A stretch of DNA of 64,000 nucleotides from Microbacterium sp. EST19A (lineage in GTDB: Bacteria > Actinomycetota > Actinomycetes > Actinomycetales > Microbacteriaceae). The translations under genes were made by a program, and so were the position numbers. Location of the stretch: contig NZ_JAHXYZ010000002.1 in assembly GCF_019969685.1 (NCBI RefSeq), positions 868,001 through 932,000 on the forward strand, in the 5' to 3' direction. A model generated the notes under the pieces. The model worked only from the letters and a program-made list of their open reading frames with translations, was not told the DNA's origin and made no database searches. This document shows, in pieces, positions 18,550-28,205 of this stretch (its first letter is position 1; each line of letters opens with the position of its first letter).

Positions 18550-18629
18550 TCCGTCGCCCCTGACCGATCATCGGCGGGACCGCTCCCACCGTGATGGTCA
18601 CGAATATGTTGCGAGCGACCACAAAAAGC

Positions 18630-18659
18630 TTGCGCTCCCCGCCCCGTCGTGCCTATCAT
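18630..18659 (+). promoter_or_regulatory. Promoter of the LacI-type regulator
   Basis: TTGCGC (18630-18635) and TATCAT (18654-18659) are separated by 18 bases. The expected start near 18666 places the LacI-type site at 18675-18690 just downstream of it, so bound repressor would block elongation and give autoregulation. Confidence 0.55.
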
Positions 18660-18674
18660 CGCTGCAGAGGCATT

Positions 18675-18690
18675 GGCGAAACGCTTCGAC
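18675..18690. promoter_or_regulatory. LacI-family operator, copy 1 (regulator gene)
   Basis: The 14-mer CGAAACGCTTCGAC (18677-18690) is repeated exactly at 19772-19785 in front of the binding-protein gene. TCGAA/CGAA-TTCGA arms around a central CG are typical of LacI-family sites. Confidence 0.7.
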
Positions 18691-18722
18691 AGCTGATCCG
18701 CACGACGACGATGGAGTCAAGG

Positions 18723-19736
18723 ATGACGACGATCCATGAGGTGGCCGAGGCCGCCGGCGTGTCGATCAGCACCGTCTCCTACGCACTCAGCGGCAAGCGG
18801 CCGGTCTCCGAGAAGACGCGCCTCCGCATCGAGGACGCTGCACGCGTCCTCGGCTACGAGCCGGATGCCGGGGCGCGGATGCTGGCCGGGCGGCGCACGC
18901 ACATCTTCGCTCTGACGGAGCCGCTGCGGGCCGACACCCACGCCCCGACGCACATGGCGTTCGTGCTGGCCACCGCTGTCGCTGCGCGCCGACGCGGATA
19001 CGACATCCTGCTGCTGACCGACGAGCAGGCCTCGGAGGGCATGAACCGCGTTGCGGCCAGCAACCTCGTCGACGCGATCCTCGTGCTCGACGTCGCACCG
19101 GACGACGAGCGGGCGGCGATCGCGCGGTCCGTACGCACCCCCACGGTCTTCATCGGCATCCCCGACGACCAGGAAGGGCTGACCTGCGTCGATCTCGACT
19201 TCGAGGCGGCCGGGCACCTGGCCGTCGATCGCCTCGCCGATGCCGGGCACACCCGCATCACCCTCCTCGGGCAGACGGAGGTCTCGTACCGGAAGTCGAA
19301 CTTCCCGCGGCGACTCCTCCACGGCGTCCAGGATCGCGCACTCGAGCGCGGCGTCGGGCTCGACTGGGTCACGACCGGGGCGTCGACCACCGACATCGCC
19401 GCCGTGCGCGCGGCGGCCGAGGCGGCGATCGAACGTGGCGACCGGGCGTTCATCGTGCACGCCGTGGATGACGTGCACGCGGCGCTGCTGGGGGTGCTCG
19501 ACGAGAGGGGACTGCGCGTCGGCGACGACGTGTCCGTCATCTCCGCCGCCGCGTCCTTCGACACGACGACCCTGCCGGTCCCGGTCGACACCATCCCGCT
19601 CGTGCCGCAGCAGTCCTGCGAGCTCGCCGTCGACCTCGCGGTGCGCCGCGTGGAAGAGGCGAACGTGCAGCCCGGCATCCATCTCATCCCACCCGAATAC
19701 CGCTCCGTCGGATCCGTCGCGTCCTCCCGGGACTGA
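18723..19736 (+). CDS. LacI family transcriptional regulator
   Basis: 337 residues. The N-terminal helix-turn-helix TIHEVAEAAGVSISTVSYALSGKRPVSEKTR is followed by the hinge helix region (ARMLAGRRT). A periplasmic-binding-like effector domain with the usual FIGIP and GHTRITLLG segments comes next. The ATG at 18723 is preferred over the in-frame ATG at 18711 because GGAG lies six bases before it. It precedes a sugar ABC transporter and two glycosidases in the same direction, and both its own gene and that operon carry the same 14-bp operator. It is therefore very probably the local repressor, relieved by a xyloside or glucoside. Confidence 0.92.
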   Translation: MTTIHEVAEAAGVSISTVSYALSGKRPVSEKTRLRIEDAARVLGYEPDAGARMLAGRRTHIFALTEPLRADTHAPTHMAFVLATAVAARRRGYDILLLTDEQASEGMNRVAASNLVDAILVLDVAPDDERAAIARSVRTPTVFIGIPDDQEGLTCVDLDFEAAGHLAVDRLADAGHTRITLLGQTEVSYRKSNFPRRLLHGVQDRALERGVGLDWVTTGASTTDIAAVRAAAEAAIERGDRAFIVHAVDDVHAALLGVLDERGLRVGDDVSVISAAASFDTTTLPVPVDTIPLVPQQSCELAVDLAVRRVEEANVQPGIHLIPPEYRSVGSVASSRD

Positions 19737-19769
19737 CCTCCGCCGAAGCTCCGCTTCCGCATGCGCGTT

Positions 19770-19785
19770 GTCGAAACGCTTCGAC
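19770..19785. promoter_or_regulatory. LacI-family operator, copy 2 (transport/glycosidase operon)
   Basis: GTCGAAACGCTTCGAC is a near-palindrome (14 of 16 positions symmetric) and shares CGAAACGCTTCGAC with 18677-18690. It lies 78 bases before the binding-protein start, in the only spacer where the operon promoter can be. Confidence 0.72.
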
Positions 19786-19863
19786 GATTCGCTCGACCAC
19801 AACTGAACACCCGACCCAGAGAAGTGTCCGGCCCGATGGGCCACCGAGAAAGGAGTGCCGACG

Positions 19864-21171
19864 ATGGCACGCAACATCCGCAGGACGAAGGCGCTGGCCG
19901 TGATGGCGGCGCTCACCGCCACCGGGATCGCATTGAGCGGCTGCACCGCCGGCTCCGGCGATGACGGCGGCGACGGCGAGACCCTCAAGCTCTGGCACTA
20001 CGAGGGCGCCGACAGCGCCATGGGCAAGGCCTGGGCAGAATCCATCAAGATCTTCGAAGAGGAGACCGGCGCGAAGGTCGAGTTCGAGGAGAAGTCCTTC
20101 GAGCAGATCCAGAAGACGGCCAGCCAGGTGCTCGACACCGACGCCGCCCCCGACCTGATGGAGTTCAACAAGGGCAACGCGACCGCGGGCTTCCTCGCGT
20201 CGACCGGGCTGATCACCGACATCTCGGATGCCGTCGAGGAGTACGGCTGGGACGAGAAGCTCGCACCCTCGCTGCAGACGACGGCCAAGTACTCCGACGA
20301 CGGCGTCATGGGCGGCGACACCTGGTTCGGCGTGCCGAACTACGGCGAGTTCGTCGGCGTCTACTACAACGAGGATGCCTTCGCCGAAGCAGGGCTCGCG
20401 ATCCCGACGACCTACGAAGAATTCGTCGACGTGCTCGACGCATTCGTCGCCAAGGGCATCACGCCGCTGGCCGAGGCCGGCGCCGAGTACCCGCTCGGTC
20501 AGCTCTGGTACCAGCTCGCGCTCATGGAGGGCGACCGCGGTTTCGTCGATGACTACCAGCTCTACAAGAACCCGGTCGACTGGCAGGGACCTGAGGTCAC
20601 CTCGGCGACGGAGACGCTGAAGGAGTACGTCGACAAGGGCTACATCGCCTCGGACGTCTCGTCGGTCAAGGCGGAGGACGCCGGCGTCTCGTTCATCAAC
20701 GGCACGTCGCCGATCTTCGTCTCCGGGTCCTGGTGGTTCGGACGCTTCGTCTCGGAGGCAACCGGCTTCAACTGGAGCATGACCGCGTTCCCCGGCGCCG
20801 ACCTCTCCCTCGGCTCCTCGGGCAACCTCTGGGTCGTCCCGGAGAACGCCGCCAACAAGGAGCTCGCGTACGAGTTCATCGACATCACGATGCGTCCCGA
20901 GATCCAGGCGATCATCGGCAACAACGGCGGCCTGCCCGTCGCTGCGGACACGGCCGACATCACCGACGAGAAGAGTGCCGCACTCATCGAGACGTTCAAC
21001 GGCGTGCTCGACGCGGACGGCCTCGCCTTCTACCCGGACTGGCCCGCCCCCGGCTTCTACGACGTGATCGTCCAGGAGCTCCAGGGCCTGATCACCGGCT
21101 CACAGGACGCCGAGACCACCGACGCCAACCTCGGCGAACAGTACGACGAAGGCACCGCGGACTTCCGCTGA
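19864..21171 (+). CDS. Sugar ABC transporter substrate-binding lipoprotein
   Basis: 435 residues. A lipoprotein signal peptide (RRTKALAVMAALTATGIALSGC) gives an exported, lipid-anchored protein with its Cys near 27. The mature part has the family-1 extracellular solute-binding fold: LKLWHYEG, ASQVLDTDAAPDLMEFNKGN and GDTWFGVPNYGEFVGVYYN. The ATG at 19864 has AGGAG eight bases upstream; a GTG nine bases earlier overlaps that site and is rejected. As first gene of the operon it captures the oligosaccharide for the two permeases. Neighbouring GH31 and GH1 genes suggest xylose/glucose-containing beta-glucan fragments. No ATPase gene is present, as usual where a shared MsiK-type ATPase serves several importers. 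Confidence 0.93.
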   Translation: MARNIRRTKALAVMAALTATGIALSGCTAGSGDDGGDGETLKLWHYEGADSAMGKAWAESIKIFEEETGAKVEFEEKSFEQIQKTASQVLDTDAAPDLMEFNKGNATAGFLASTGLITDISDAVEEYGWDEKLAPSLQTTAKYSDDGVMGGDTWFGVPNYGEFVGVYYNEDAFAEAGLAIPTTYEEFVDVLDAFVAKGITPLAEAGAEYPLGQLWYQLALMEGDRGFVDDYQLYKNPVDWQGPEVTSATETLKEYVDKGYIASDVSSVKAEDAGVSFINGTSPIFVSGSWWFGRFVSEATGFNWSMTAFPGADLSLGSSGNLWVVPENAANKELAYEFIDITMRPEIQAIIGNNGGLPVAADTADITDEKSAALIETFNGVLDADGLAFYPDWPAPGFYDVIVQELQGLITGSQDAETTDANLGEQYDEGTADFR

Positions 21172-21180
21172 TCCTCGCTC

Positions 21181-21210
21181 GCGGGGGTGGCAGCACGGAG
21201 CCACCCCCGC
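21181..21210 (+). terminator. Intercistronic hairpin between binding protein and permease genes
   Basis: GCGGGGGTGGC (21181-21191) is perfectly complementary to GCCACCCCCGC (21200-21210), with an 8-nt loop. It begins nine bases after the binding-protein stop and ends 18 before the permease start. Without a T-run it is more likely a 3' stabiliser or partial terminator that raises binding-protein mRNA over permease mRNA. Confidence 0.6.
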
Positions 21211-21228
21211 ACTCCCCAGGAGATGAAC

Positions 21229-22191
21229 ATGTCACTCGCCACACGCGAGGGCCGCAGGAAGCTGCCGCCCGAACAGCCCTCCATCCCGCAGCGCAGCGGC
21301 GGGACCGGGGCCTACTGGAAGTACCTGCTCCCCGGCTTCGTGCTCCTGCTCGTCGTCGTCATCGTCCCGCTCGTCTGGAACGTGTACCTGACCTTCACGA
21401 AGTGGAAGGGCGTGCGCGCACCGGAGTTCATCGGGCTGGAGAACTGGCAGAAGATCCTCACCGACAGCGACTTCTGGACGTCGTTCACGAACTCGGTCTG
21501 GATGATCATCGCGATGGTCGTGGTTCCGACGATCGTCGGACTCATCGTCGCCGCCCTCCTGTTCGACGTCGTCGGACGCAAGTTCGGCGGCAAGGTCGGC
21601 AGCTTCCTGCGGGCCACCTACTACCTGCCGCAGATCCTGCCGATCGCCGTCGCCGGCATCGTGATCGGCTGGATCGTGCGCCCCGGCGGCGACGGCGCGC
21701 TGAACCAGATCCTCGGCGCCTTCGGGTTGCCCTCCTACGACTGGCTCGGGCAGATGCCCTCGGCCCTGATCGTGCTCATGCTCGTGATGGTGTGGGTGCA
21801 GCTCGGGTATCCGGTCGTCGTCTTCATGGCGGCCCTCCAGCGCGTCGATCCCGAGCTCTACGAAGCGGCGGAACTCGACGGCGCCAACTGGCTGCAGCGC
21901 TTCACCGCCATCACCATGAGCATCATCCGCCCGGAGATCTTCGTCGTGACGCTGACCTGCACCATCGCGGCGCTGAAGGTCTTCGGGCCCGTCTACATCA
22001 TCACGCGCGGCGGACCCGCGGGCGCGACGCTCGTCCCCGCCTACTACGCGTACCAGGAGTTCTTCACCAAGCGGAACGTCGGCTACGGCGCGACGATCGC
22101 CACCGTGCTCACCATCGTCGTGGTCATCGTGTCGATCGTGTTCATCCGCGTGCAGAACTCGCTCGAGCGGAAAGAGAGGGCGGGACTGTGA
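21229..22191 (+). CDS. Sugar ABC transporter permease 1 (MalF/UgpA type)
   Basis: 320 residues with six hydrophobic helices. The ATPase-docking EAA loop reads YEAAELDGANWLQRF near 209-223. The first helix (LLPGFVLLLVVVIVPLVWNVY) and the FTKWKG loop match the MalF/UgpA group. The ATG at 21229 has AGGAG six bases upstream; the ATG at 21223 directly abuts that site. Its stop shares one base with the next start (TGATG). It pairs with the second permease to form the membrane channel. Confidence 0.92.
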   Translation: MSLATREGRRKLPPEQPSIPQRSGGTGAYWKYLLPGFVLLLVVVIVPLVWNVYLTFTKWKGVRAPEFIGLENWQKILTDSDFWTSFTNSVWMIIAMVVVPTIVGLIVAALLFDVVGRKFGGKVGSFLRATYYLPQILPIAVAGIVIGWIVRPGGDGALNQILGAFGLPSYDWLGQMPSALIVLMLVMVWVQLGYPVVVFMAALQRVDPELYEAAELDGANWLQRFTAITMSIIRPEIFVVTLTCTIAALKVFGPVYIITRGGPAGATLVPAYYAYQEFFTKRNVGYGATIATVLTIVVVIVSIVFIRVQNSLERKERAGL

Positions 22192-23078
22192 TGCACGCCA
22201 CGACTGCGATCGTCACCGGCAGGCCCACGAAGAGCCGGCCGCGAGGCGGCATGACGAAGAGACGGCCCGTCGACTGGCTCCTGCTGGCTCTGGTGGTCGT
22301 CGGCGCCCTGCTGGTCATCGCGCCGTTCTACCTGGTGCTCGTGAACTCGTTCAAGTCGCCGGTCGACTACGCGACCTCCGGGCCGCTCGCCTTCCCGGAG
22401 ACCCTCGACTTCGGCGGGATCATCAAATTCTGGGAGCGGGTGAACTTCCCGGAGAAGGTCTGGAACTCGCTGTTCATCTCGGGGATCGTGGCCGTGCTGG
22501 CCGTGGTGATCTCGATGCTCAACGCCTTCGCGATCGGCATCGGGCGCATCCGGGGACGCAGCTGGATCGTGCTGCTGTTCCTGATGGCCAACCTGCTGCC
22601 GCAGGAGGCCCTGCTCTACCCGCTGTACTACATGTTCAAATCGGTCGGGCTGTACGACAACGTGTGGGCGGTGATCATCGTCTTCACGGTGATCCAGGCC
22701 GCCTTCGGCACATACCTGCTGTCGTCGGTCTACGGCACGTTCCCGAAGGAGGTGCTCGAGGCCGCATCGCTGGACGGCGCCAGTCGCTGGCAGATCCTCT
22801 GGCGGGTGATCTTCCCGATCAGCCGTCCGACCCTGTCGGTGCTGCTCATCTTCTTCTTCATCTGGACGTGGAACGAGTTCCTCATCCCGCTCACGTTCCT
22901 CGCCTCGAACGCCAACCAGACCGTCCCCGTCGCGATCAGCGTGCTGCAGGGCGACCGGCTGATGGACGTGACCACCACGAGCGCGTCTGCCCTGTTGGGC
23001 ATCATCCCCACGCTCATCTTCTTCCTCATCTTCCAGCGCACGCTCACACGCGGCATCACGGCAGGAGCAGTCAAGTAA
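22191..23078 (+). CDS. Sugar ABC transporter permease 2 (MalG/UgpE type)
   Basis: 295 residues, six hydrophobic helices. The EAA loop is seen in LEAASLDGASRWQILWRVIFP near 190-210. The first helix (WLLLALVVVGALLVIAPFYLV) with VNSFKSP matches MalG-type subunits. The start overlaps the stop of permease 1 by one base and its own stop overlaps the GH31 start by one base (TAATG), so translation is tightly coupled across the operon. Confidence 0.93.
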   Translation: MHATTAIVTGRPTKSRPRGGMTKRRPVDWLLLALVVVGALLVIAPFYLVLVNSFKSPVDYATSGPLAFPETLDFGGIIKFWERVNFPEKVWNSLFISGIVAVLAVVISMLNAFAIGIGRIRGRSWIVLLFLMANLLPQEALLYPLYYMFKSVGLYDNVWAVIIVFTVIQAAFGTYLLSSVYGTFPKEVLEAASLDGASRWQILWRVIFPISRPTLSVLLIFFFIWTWNEFLIPLTFLASNANQTVPVAISVLQGDRLMDVTTTSASALLGIIPTLIFFLIFQRTLTRGITAGAVK

Positions 23079-25312
23079 TGAAGTTCACCGACGGGTTCTG
23101 GCAGCTGCGTCCCGGCGTCACCGCGCTCCACGCGCAGGAGGCGTACGACATCGCGGAGACCGACGAGACCCCCGACGGCCCCGGCATCGTCATCACCGCC
23201 CCGACGATGGTGATCGCCAAACGCGGCGATGTGCTCAACCGCCCCGTGCTGACCACGACCCTCTCCTCCCCCGCCGAGGGCGTGATCCGCGTCCGCATCG
23301 CGCACCACACGGGCGGGCGATGGCACGGCGGTTTCACTCTCCCGGGCGCCGGCGGCGGCGCGGCATCCGTCGCCGTCTCCGAGAGCGGCGGGGTCGTGGA
23401 TGCCGGCGCGCTCGTCGCCCGCATCACCCCGGGCGCACCCTGGAACCTCGCCTTCGAGGTCGACGGGCGCCGCGTGACCGGCAGCGGACACAAGGCCCAG
23501 GGGTACATCCAGCTCGCCGACGACGCGCAGGTCGACCCCGGCATCGTCGGCAACGCCCGCCAGGGCGGCGGAGCGCCGACGGCATCCGCCTTCGTCCACG
23601 AGCAGCTCGACCTCGGGGTCGGCGAGCACATCTACGGGCTCGGCGAGCGCTTCGGACCGCTGGTCAAGAACGGCCAGACCGTCGAGATCTGGAACGCCGA
23701 CGGCGGCACGTCGAGCGAGCAGTCCTACAAGAACGTGCCGTTCCATCTCTCCGACCGCGGCTACGGAGTGCTGGTGAACGACCCGGGACACGTCTCGTAC
23801 GAGATCGGATCCGAGGCCGTCGAGCGCGTGCAGTTCTCCGTGTCGGGAGAGGTGCTCGAGTACTTCGTGATCGCGGGCCCCACCCCCAAGCAGGTGCTCG
23901 GCCGATATACGGCGCTGACCGGACGCCCTCCGGTCGTGCCCGCCTGGTCGTACGGACTCTGGCTCTCGACGAGCTTCACCACCGACTACGACGAGCAGAC
24001 CGTGAACTCGTTCATCGACGAGATGGCCGCGCGCGAGCTGCCGGTGTCGGTCTTCCACTTCGACTGCTTCTGGATGCGCGAGTTCAACTGGTGCGACTTC
24101 GAATGGGATCCGCGGGTCTTCCCCGACCCCGAGGGCATGCTCGGGCGCCTGCACGAGAAGGACATCCGCGTGTGCGTCTGGATCAACCCGTACATCGCGC
24201 AGCGCTCCCCCCTGTTCCGGGAGGCCGCCGACCAGGGATTCCTGGTCACGCGCGCCGACGGCTCGGTGTGGCAGTGGGACCTCTGGCAGGCGGGCATGGG
24301 TCTCGTGGACTTCACGAACCCCGACGCCACGGCGTGGTACCAGGGTCATCTGCGCCGGCTGATCGCCCAGGGCGTCGACTGCTTCAAGACCGACTTCGGC
24401 GAGCGCATCCCCACCGACGTCGTCTGGGCGGACCGCGCCGACCCCGAGCGCATGCACAACCGGTACACGGAGCTCTACAACCGTGCGGTGTTCGATGTGC
24501 TCACCGATGTCCGCGGCGAGGGCGATGCCGTGCTGTTCGCCCGGTCGGCGACCGCCGGCGGCCAGAGCATGCCGGTGCACTGGGGCGGAGACTCGACCTC
24601 GACGTTCGCGTCGATGGCCGAGACGCTCCGCGGAGGCCTCTCGCTCGCGCTGAGCGGCTTCGCGTTCTGGAGCCACGACATCGGCGGCTTCGAGGGCACG
24701 CCGGATGCTGCCGTGTTCAAGCGCTGGACCGCGTTCGGCCTGCTCGGTTCGCACTCGCGGTTCCACGGCTCGAGTTCGTATCGGGTGCCGTGGGCGTTCG
24801 ACGAGGAGGCCGTCGAGGTGACGCGGCGCTTCACGCACCTGAAGATGCGGCTCATGCCGTACCTGTACCAGCAGGGGCTGGATGCCGCGACGACCGGCGT
24901 GCCGCTCATGCGGCCGATGGTGCTCGAGTTCCCCGACGACCCCGCAGCGAGCTACCTCGACCGGCAGTACATGCTCGGCTCGGATCTGCTCGTGGCGCCG
25001 GTGTTCTCGGTGGACGGTGTCGTGGACTTCTACCTGCCCGCGGGCGAGTGGACGTCGTTGCTGACCGGTGAGACCGTCACCGGCGGCGCCTGGCGACGCG
25101 AGGTGCACGGCTTCGATTCACTGCCGCTGTATTTGCGTCCCGGCACGGCGCTCCCCTGGGGTGCCCGGGTCGACGGCCCCGAGTACGACTACCATGACGG
25201 ACTGCGGCTGCGTGTGTTCGCCGGCGGCACGGGAGCCGCTTCGGTGACCGTGACCAGCCCCGACGGACGCGCCGTCACCTACGACGTCGACCTCGAGGAG
25301 ATCACCGGATGA
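23078..25312 (+). CDS. yicI: GH31 alpha-xylosidase (YicI type)
   Basis: 744 residues. The GH31 nucleophile is Asp439 in [13 protein letters not shown] and the likely acid/base is Asp505 in [10 protein letters not shown]. The context [37 protein letters not shown] and the Phe-Gly-Glu after the nucleophile are characteristic of YicI-like alpha-xylosidases, as distinct from alpha-glucosidases. There is no signal peptide, so it should remove non-reducing alpha-xylose from imported xyloglucan oligosaccharides such as isoprimeverose units. Its ATG is coupled to the permease stop and its stop overlaps the GH1 start (ATGA). Confidence 0.92.
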   Translation: MKFTDGFWQLRPGVTALHAQEAYDIAETDETPDGPGIVITAPTMVIAKRGDVLNRPVLTTTLSSPAEGVIRVRIAHHTGGRWHGGFTLPGAGGGAASVAVSESGGVVDAGALVARITPGAPWNLAFEVDGRRVTGSGHKAQGYIQLADDAQVDPGIVGNARQGGGAPTASAFVHEQLDLGVGEHIYGLGERFGPLVKNGQTVEIWNADGGTSSEQSYKNVPFHLSDRGYGVLVNDPGHVSYEIGSEAVERVQFSVSGEVLEYFVIAGPTPKQVLGRYTALTGRPPVVPAWSYGLWLSTSFTTDYDEQTVNSFIDEMAARELPVSVFHFDCFWMREFNWCDFEWDPRVFPDPEGMLGRLHEKDIRVCVWINPYIAQRSPLFREAADQGFLVTRADGSVWQWDLWQAGMGLVDFTNPDATAWYQGHLRRLIAQGVDCFKTDFGERIPTDVVWADRADPERMHNRYTELYNRAVFDVLTDVRGEGDAVLFARSATAGGQSMPVHWGGDSTSTFASMAETLRGGLSLALSGFAFWSHDIGGFEGTPDAAVFKRWTAFGLLGSHSRFHGSSSYRVPWAFDEEAVEVTRRFTHLKMRLMPYLYQQGLDAATTGVPLMRPMVLEFPDDPAASYLDRQYMLGSDLLVAPVFSVDGVVDFYLPAGEWTSLLTGETVTGGAWRREVHGFDSLPLYLRPGTALPWGARVDGPEYDYHDGLRLRVFAGGTGAASVTVTSPDGRAVTYDVDLEEITG

Positions 25313-26748
25313 CCACCCCCCTCGCCCCCCGCGACGACTACCGGGGCTCGGGCCTCGTCTTCCCCGAGGGCTTCACGTTCGGATCCGCGACCGCCTCGTA
25401 CCAGATCGAGGGCGCGGCGGCCGAGGACGGGCGCACCCCGTCGATCTGGGACACCTTCAGCCGCACGCCAGGGAAGGTCTGGAACGGCGACACGGGAGAT
25501 GTGGCGTGCGACCACTACCACCGTGTCGATGAGGACCTCGACCTGATGCGCGACCTGGGTCTGCAGGCCTACCGGTTCTCGATCGCCTGGCCGCGCATCG
25601 TGCCCACGGCCTCCGGCGAGGTGAACCGGGCCGGGATCGACTTCTACTCCCGGCTCGTCGACGGGCTGCTCGAGCGCGGCATCCGCCCGGTGGCGACCCT
25701 CTATCACTGGGATCTGCCCCAGTATCTGGAAGACGCCGGCGGCTGGACCTCCCGCGCGACGACCGATGCGTTCGAGGACTACGCGTCGGTGATGGGGCGC
25801 GCACTGGGTGACCGCGTGCACACCTGGACCACCCTCAATGAGCCGTGGTGCTCGGCCTATCTCGGCTACGGGCAGGGCGGGCACGCGCCGGGACGGCATG
25901 AACCGGCATCCGCTCTGTCGGCCGTGCACCACCTGAACCTCGCCCATGGGCGTGCGATCCAGGCGCTGCGCGCGACGTCGAGCGGCGACCCGGACTATTC
26001 GGTGACGCTCAACTTCCATGTGCTGCGCGGGCAGGGCGACGGCGCAGGTGACGCGGTGCGCCGCATCGACGCGCTCGCGAATCGGGCGTTCACCGGGCCG
26101 ATGCTGCGCGGCGAGTATCCCGCCGACCTGCTGGCCGACACGGCATCCGTCACCGACTGGGACTTCGTGCTGCAGGGCGACCTCGCCACGATCAACCAGC
26201 CGATCGACGTGCTGGGCGTGAACTACTACTCGACCGCGACCGTGCGACTCTGGGACGGCGTGTCCGAGAAGCAGCAGAACGACGGCCACAAGGGCGCCGA
26301 AGGCGGCACCGCGTGGCCGGGCAGCGATGGCGTCGTCGAGTTCGTGGAGCAGCCGGGACCGTACACGGCGATGGGCTGGAACATCGCACCCGAGGGCCTC
26401 GAAGAACTCCTCGTGTCGTTGTCGGAGCAGTTCCCGGAGCAGGCGCTCATGGTCACCGAGAACGGCGCCGCCTTCGAAGACGAGGTCGCGGATGACGGCT
26501 CCGTCCCCGACCCGGAGCGCACCGACTATCTGCGCCGGCACTTCACCGCCGCGCACCGCGCCCTCGAGCGGGGGGTCGACCTGCGCGGCTACTTCGTGTG
26601 GTCGCTGCTGGACAACTTCGAGTGGGGCTACGGCTACGCCAAGCGGTTCGGCATCGTGCGCGTCGACTTCGATTCGCTCGATCGCACGGTCAAGGACTCG
26701 GGACACTGGTACCGCGAGCTCGTGCGCACGCGCACCGTGGGCGCCTAG
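25309..26748 (+). CDS. bglA: GH1 beta-glucosidase
   Basis: 479 residues, a full GH1 barrel. [21 protein letters not shown] stands at the N-terminus, acid/base Glu178 is in TLNEPW and nucleophile Glu384 is in VTENGA. The C-terminal [21 protein letters not shown] segment that shapes the glucose site is complete. It is cytosolic by lack of a signal peptide. With the upstream alpha-xylosidase it can take apart xyloglucan-type oligosaccharides alternately: xylose removed first, then beta-glucose. It is the last gene of the operon and overlaps yicI by four bases. Cello-oligosaccharides or other beta-glucosides remain possible substrates. Confidence 0.94.
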   Translation: MTTPLAPRDDYRGSGLVFPEGFTFGSATASYQIEGAAAEDGRTPSIWDTFSRTPGKVWNGDTGDVACDHYHRVDEDLDLMRDLGLQAYRFSIAWPRIVPTASGEVNRAGIDFYSRLVDGLLERGIRPVATLYHWDLPQYLEDAGGWTSRATTDAFEDYASVMGRALGDRVHTWTTLNEPWCSAYLGYGQGGHAPGRHEPASALSAVHHLNLAHGRAIQALRATSSGDPDYSVTLNFHVLRGQGDGAGDAVRRIDALANRAFTGPMLRGEYPADLLADTASVTDWDFVLQGDLATINQPIDVLGVNYYSTATVRLWDGVSEKQQNDGHKGAEGGTAWPGSDGVVEFVEQPGPYTAMGWNIAPEGLEELLVSLSEQFPEQALMVTENGAAFEDEVADDGSVPDPERTDYLRRHFTAAHRALERGVDLRGYFVWSLLDNFEWGYGYAKRFGIVRVDFDSLDRTVKDSGHWYRELVRTRTVGA

Positions 26749-26774
26749 GAACCGCCCCGGCCATCACACGCAGG

Positions 26775-27803
26775 TCAGCGCGGCCGAGCCGTGGACGACC
26801 TGACCACGAGTGAGGTGGGAAGCGGATGCGGAGACTCCGCGTCTTCCTCCCTCAGCAGGGCGAGCAGGGCCTTCACCGCTGCTTCTCCCTTGGCATCGAT
26901 GTCCTGGCGCACAGTGGTCAGCGCGGGAGAGACGCGCGCCGCGAGCGGATTGTCGTCGAAACCGACGACCGACAGCTGGTCCGGCACGAGGATGCCCCGA
27001 TCCCGAGCCCGCTCCATGACCTCGAGCGCCGCGAGATCGGAGAAGGCCAGGACGGCGGTCGGCGGATCGTCGAGCATCCGATCGATCCGCTCTCGCAGGA
27101 CGGCGTCGATATCGAGCCCCGGGGTCCCGACCACGGTCGGGACGATCCCGGCCTCATCGAGCGCTCGCATCCATCCGCTCATCCGTCCCGCGATGGTGAT
27201 CGACGTGGTCTCGACGGAGATCTCCGATGACGGCTGGTCGTCGGCATCGAGCGCAGCGACGACGACCGCGATGCGGGAGTGGCCCAGATCGACGAGGTGT
27301 CGGGCGGCCTGATACGCGCCGGTGGCATTGTCGATGCTGATGTCGGGGACTCCGGGAAGCGGCGAGCCTTCGACGTTCACGATCGGCAGCCGACGCTCGC
27401 GCAACGCCGTGTACGCCGACATCGCCGGCGCGCACGAGTACACGATGGCGCCGTCCATCGCGATGTCCCGTGCAGGAACGACGCCGGATTCGCCGGAGGA
27501 ATGCAGCAGGACGAGCGAGTACCCCGCGTCGGCAAGCGACCCCGCGACCGCCCGGACGAACCCGACCGCCACGTCATCGGTGAAGGCGTCTCGCGGTGAG
27601 TTCGTCAGCACCATGCCGATGACCCCGGTGCGTCCGCGTGCGAGAGCGCGCGCTGCGGGATCCGGGCCTGCGTAGCCGAGATCGTCCGCGGCGCTCAGGA
27701 TCCTGGCGCGAAGATCTTCGGAGAGCTGGTCGGGTCGGGAGAAGGCGTTCGAGACCGTCATGCGGCTGACGCCCACGTGCTCCGCAATCGTCTTCAGCGT
27801 CAC
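26775..27803 (-). CDS. LacI family transcriptional regulator
   Basis: 342 residues from the GTG at 27803. The helix-turn-helix is LKTIAEHVGVSRMTVSNAFSRPDQLSEDLR, followed by DLGYAGPDPAARALARGRTGVIG and a sugar-binding-type effector domain ending in LPTSLVVRSSTARPR. An in-frame ATG at 27833 would add ten residues; GTG is preferred because a GAGGTGGGA run precedes it and family proteins start two to three residues before the helix. It is convergent with the GH1 gene, so it may not be the operon's own regulator; the first LacI gene has the matching operators. Its target is unknown. Confidence 0.88.
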   Translation of the reverse strand: MTLKTIAEHVGVSRMTVSNAFSRPDQLSEDLRARILSAADDLGYAGPDPAARALARGRTGVIGMVLTNSPRDAFTDDVAVGFVRAVAGSLADAGYSLVLLHSSGESGVVPARDIAMDGAIVYSCAPAMSAYTALRERRLPIVNVEGSPLPGVPDISIDNATGAYQAARHLVDLGHSRIAVVVAALDADDQPSSEISVETTSITIAGRMSGWMRALDEAGIVPTVVGTPGLDIDAVLRERIDRMLDDPPTAVLAFSDLAALEVMERARDRGILVPDQLSVVGFDDNPLAARVSPALTTVRQDIDAKGEAAVKALLALLREEDAESPHPLPTSLVVRSSTARPR

Positions 27804-27832
27804 CCGTCCCACCTCGACCACCTCCGCCCCCA

Positions 27833-27850
27833 TTCTGCCCGACGGCAGAA
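27833..27850. promoter_or_regulatory. Inverted repeat at the LacI-2 start region
   Basis: TTCTGCC (27833-27839) and GGCAGAA (27844-27850) are perfectly complementary around CGAC, 30 bases upstream of the chosen start. A 7-bp palindrome with a short centre could be the autoregulatory site or a small leader hairpin. Confidence 0.35.
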
Positions 27851-27865
27851 GGGGTCCGGCGGGGA

Positions 27866-28108
27866 TCAGCACGGATCGGGGGCGCTCGACGCGATGACGG
27901 GACGCGGCGGCGGCTCGACCGCCTCGGCGATGCGCCGGATGCCGCGGGCAACGGCCACGCGGACGCGCGCTCGCCATTCCTCTCTCGCGCGTGCGGCAAG
28001 AGCGCGATCCCGCGCCCGCATCGCATCGAGGCGTCGCTGGGTGTGCGGGTCTCGTGCAGTGATCTCGTGTTCGGCCTGGACGAGTGCCGCGATCATCTGG
28101 TGTTCCAT
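27866..28108 (-). CDS. Small charged protein of unknown function
   Basis: 80 residues, very rich in Arg, Ala and Glu. It is predicted to be mostly helical (about 3-65: ALVQAEHEITARDPHTQRRLDAMRARDRALAARAREEW), with a Pro-rich tail ending in Cys. No family recognised. AAAGG stands about ten bases before the ATG. Upstream lies a TATAGT -10 on the minus strand flanked by two 14-bp palindromes (28121-28157). The gene therefore looks real and regulated, although no neighbouring gene encodes an obvious partner regulator. Confidence 0.55.
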   Translation of the reverse strand: MEHQMIAALVQAEHEITARDPHTQRRLDAMRARDRALAARAREEWRARVRVAVARGIRRIAEAVEPPPRPVIASSAPDPC

Positions 28109-28120
28109 CGTCGCGCCTTT

Positions 28121-28157
28121 CTGTATCGGTACAGACGACGGTACTATACCGGTACAG
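28121..28157. promoter_or_regulatory. Promoter with two palindromic operators for the 80-residue protein
   Basis: CTGTATCGGTACAG (28121-28134) and CTATACCGGTACAG (28144-28157) are near-palindromes with centres 23 bases apart, so on nearly the same helix face. The minus-strand -10 TATAGT overlaps the outer site. Paired CTGTAYCGGTACAG-like sites of this kind are usual for TetR/PadR-type repressors. Confidence 0.6.
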
Positions 28158-28205
28158 AAATCGCCAGTGCTTTCAGGAATCGATGGTCGACGGGCGGACC
28201 GACGG

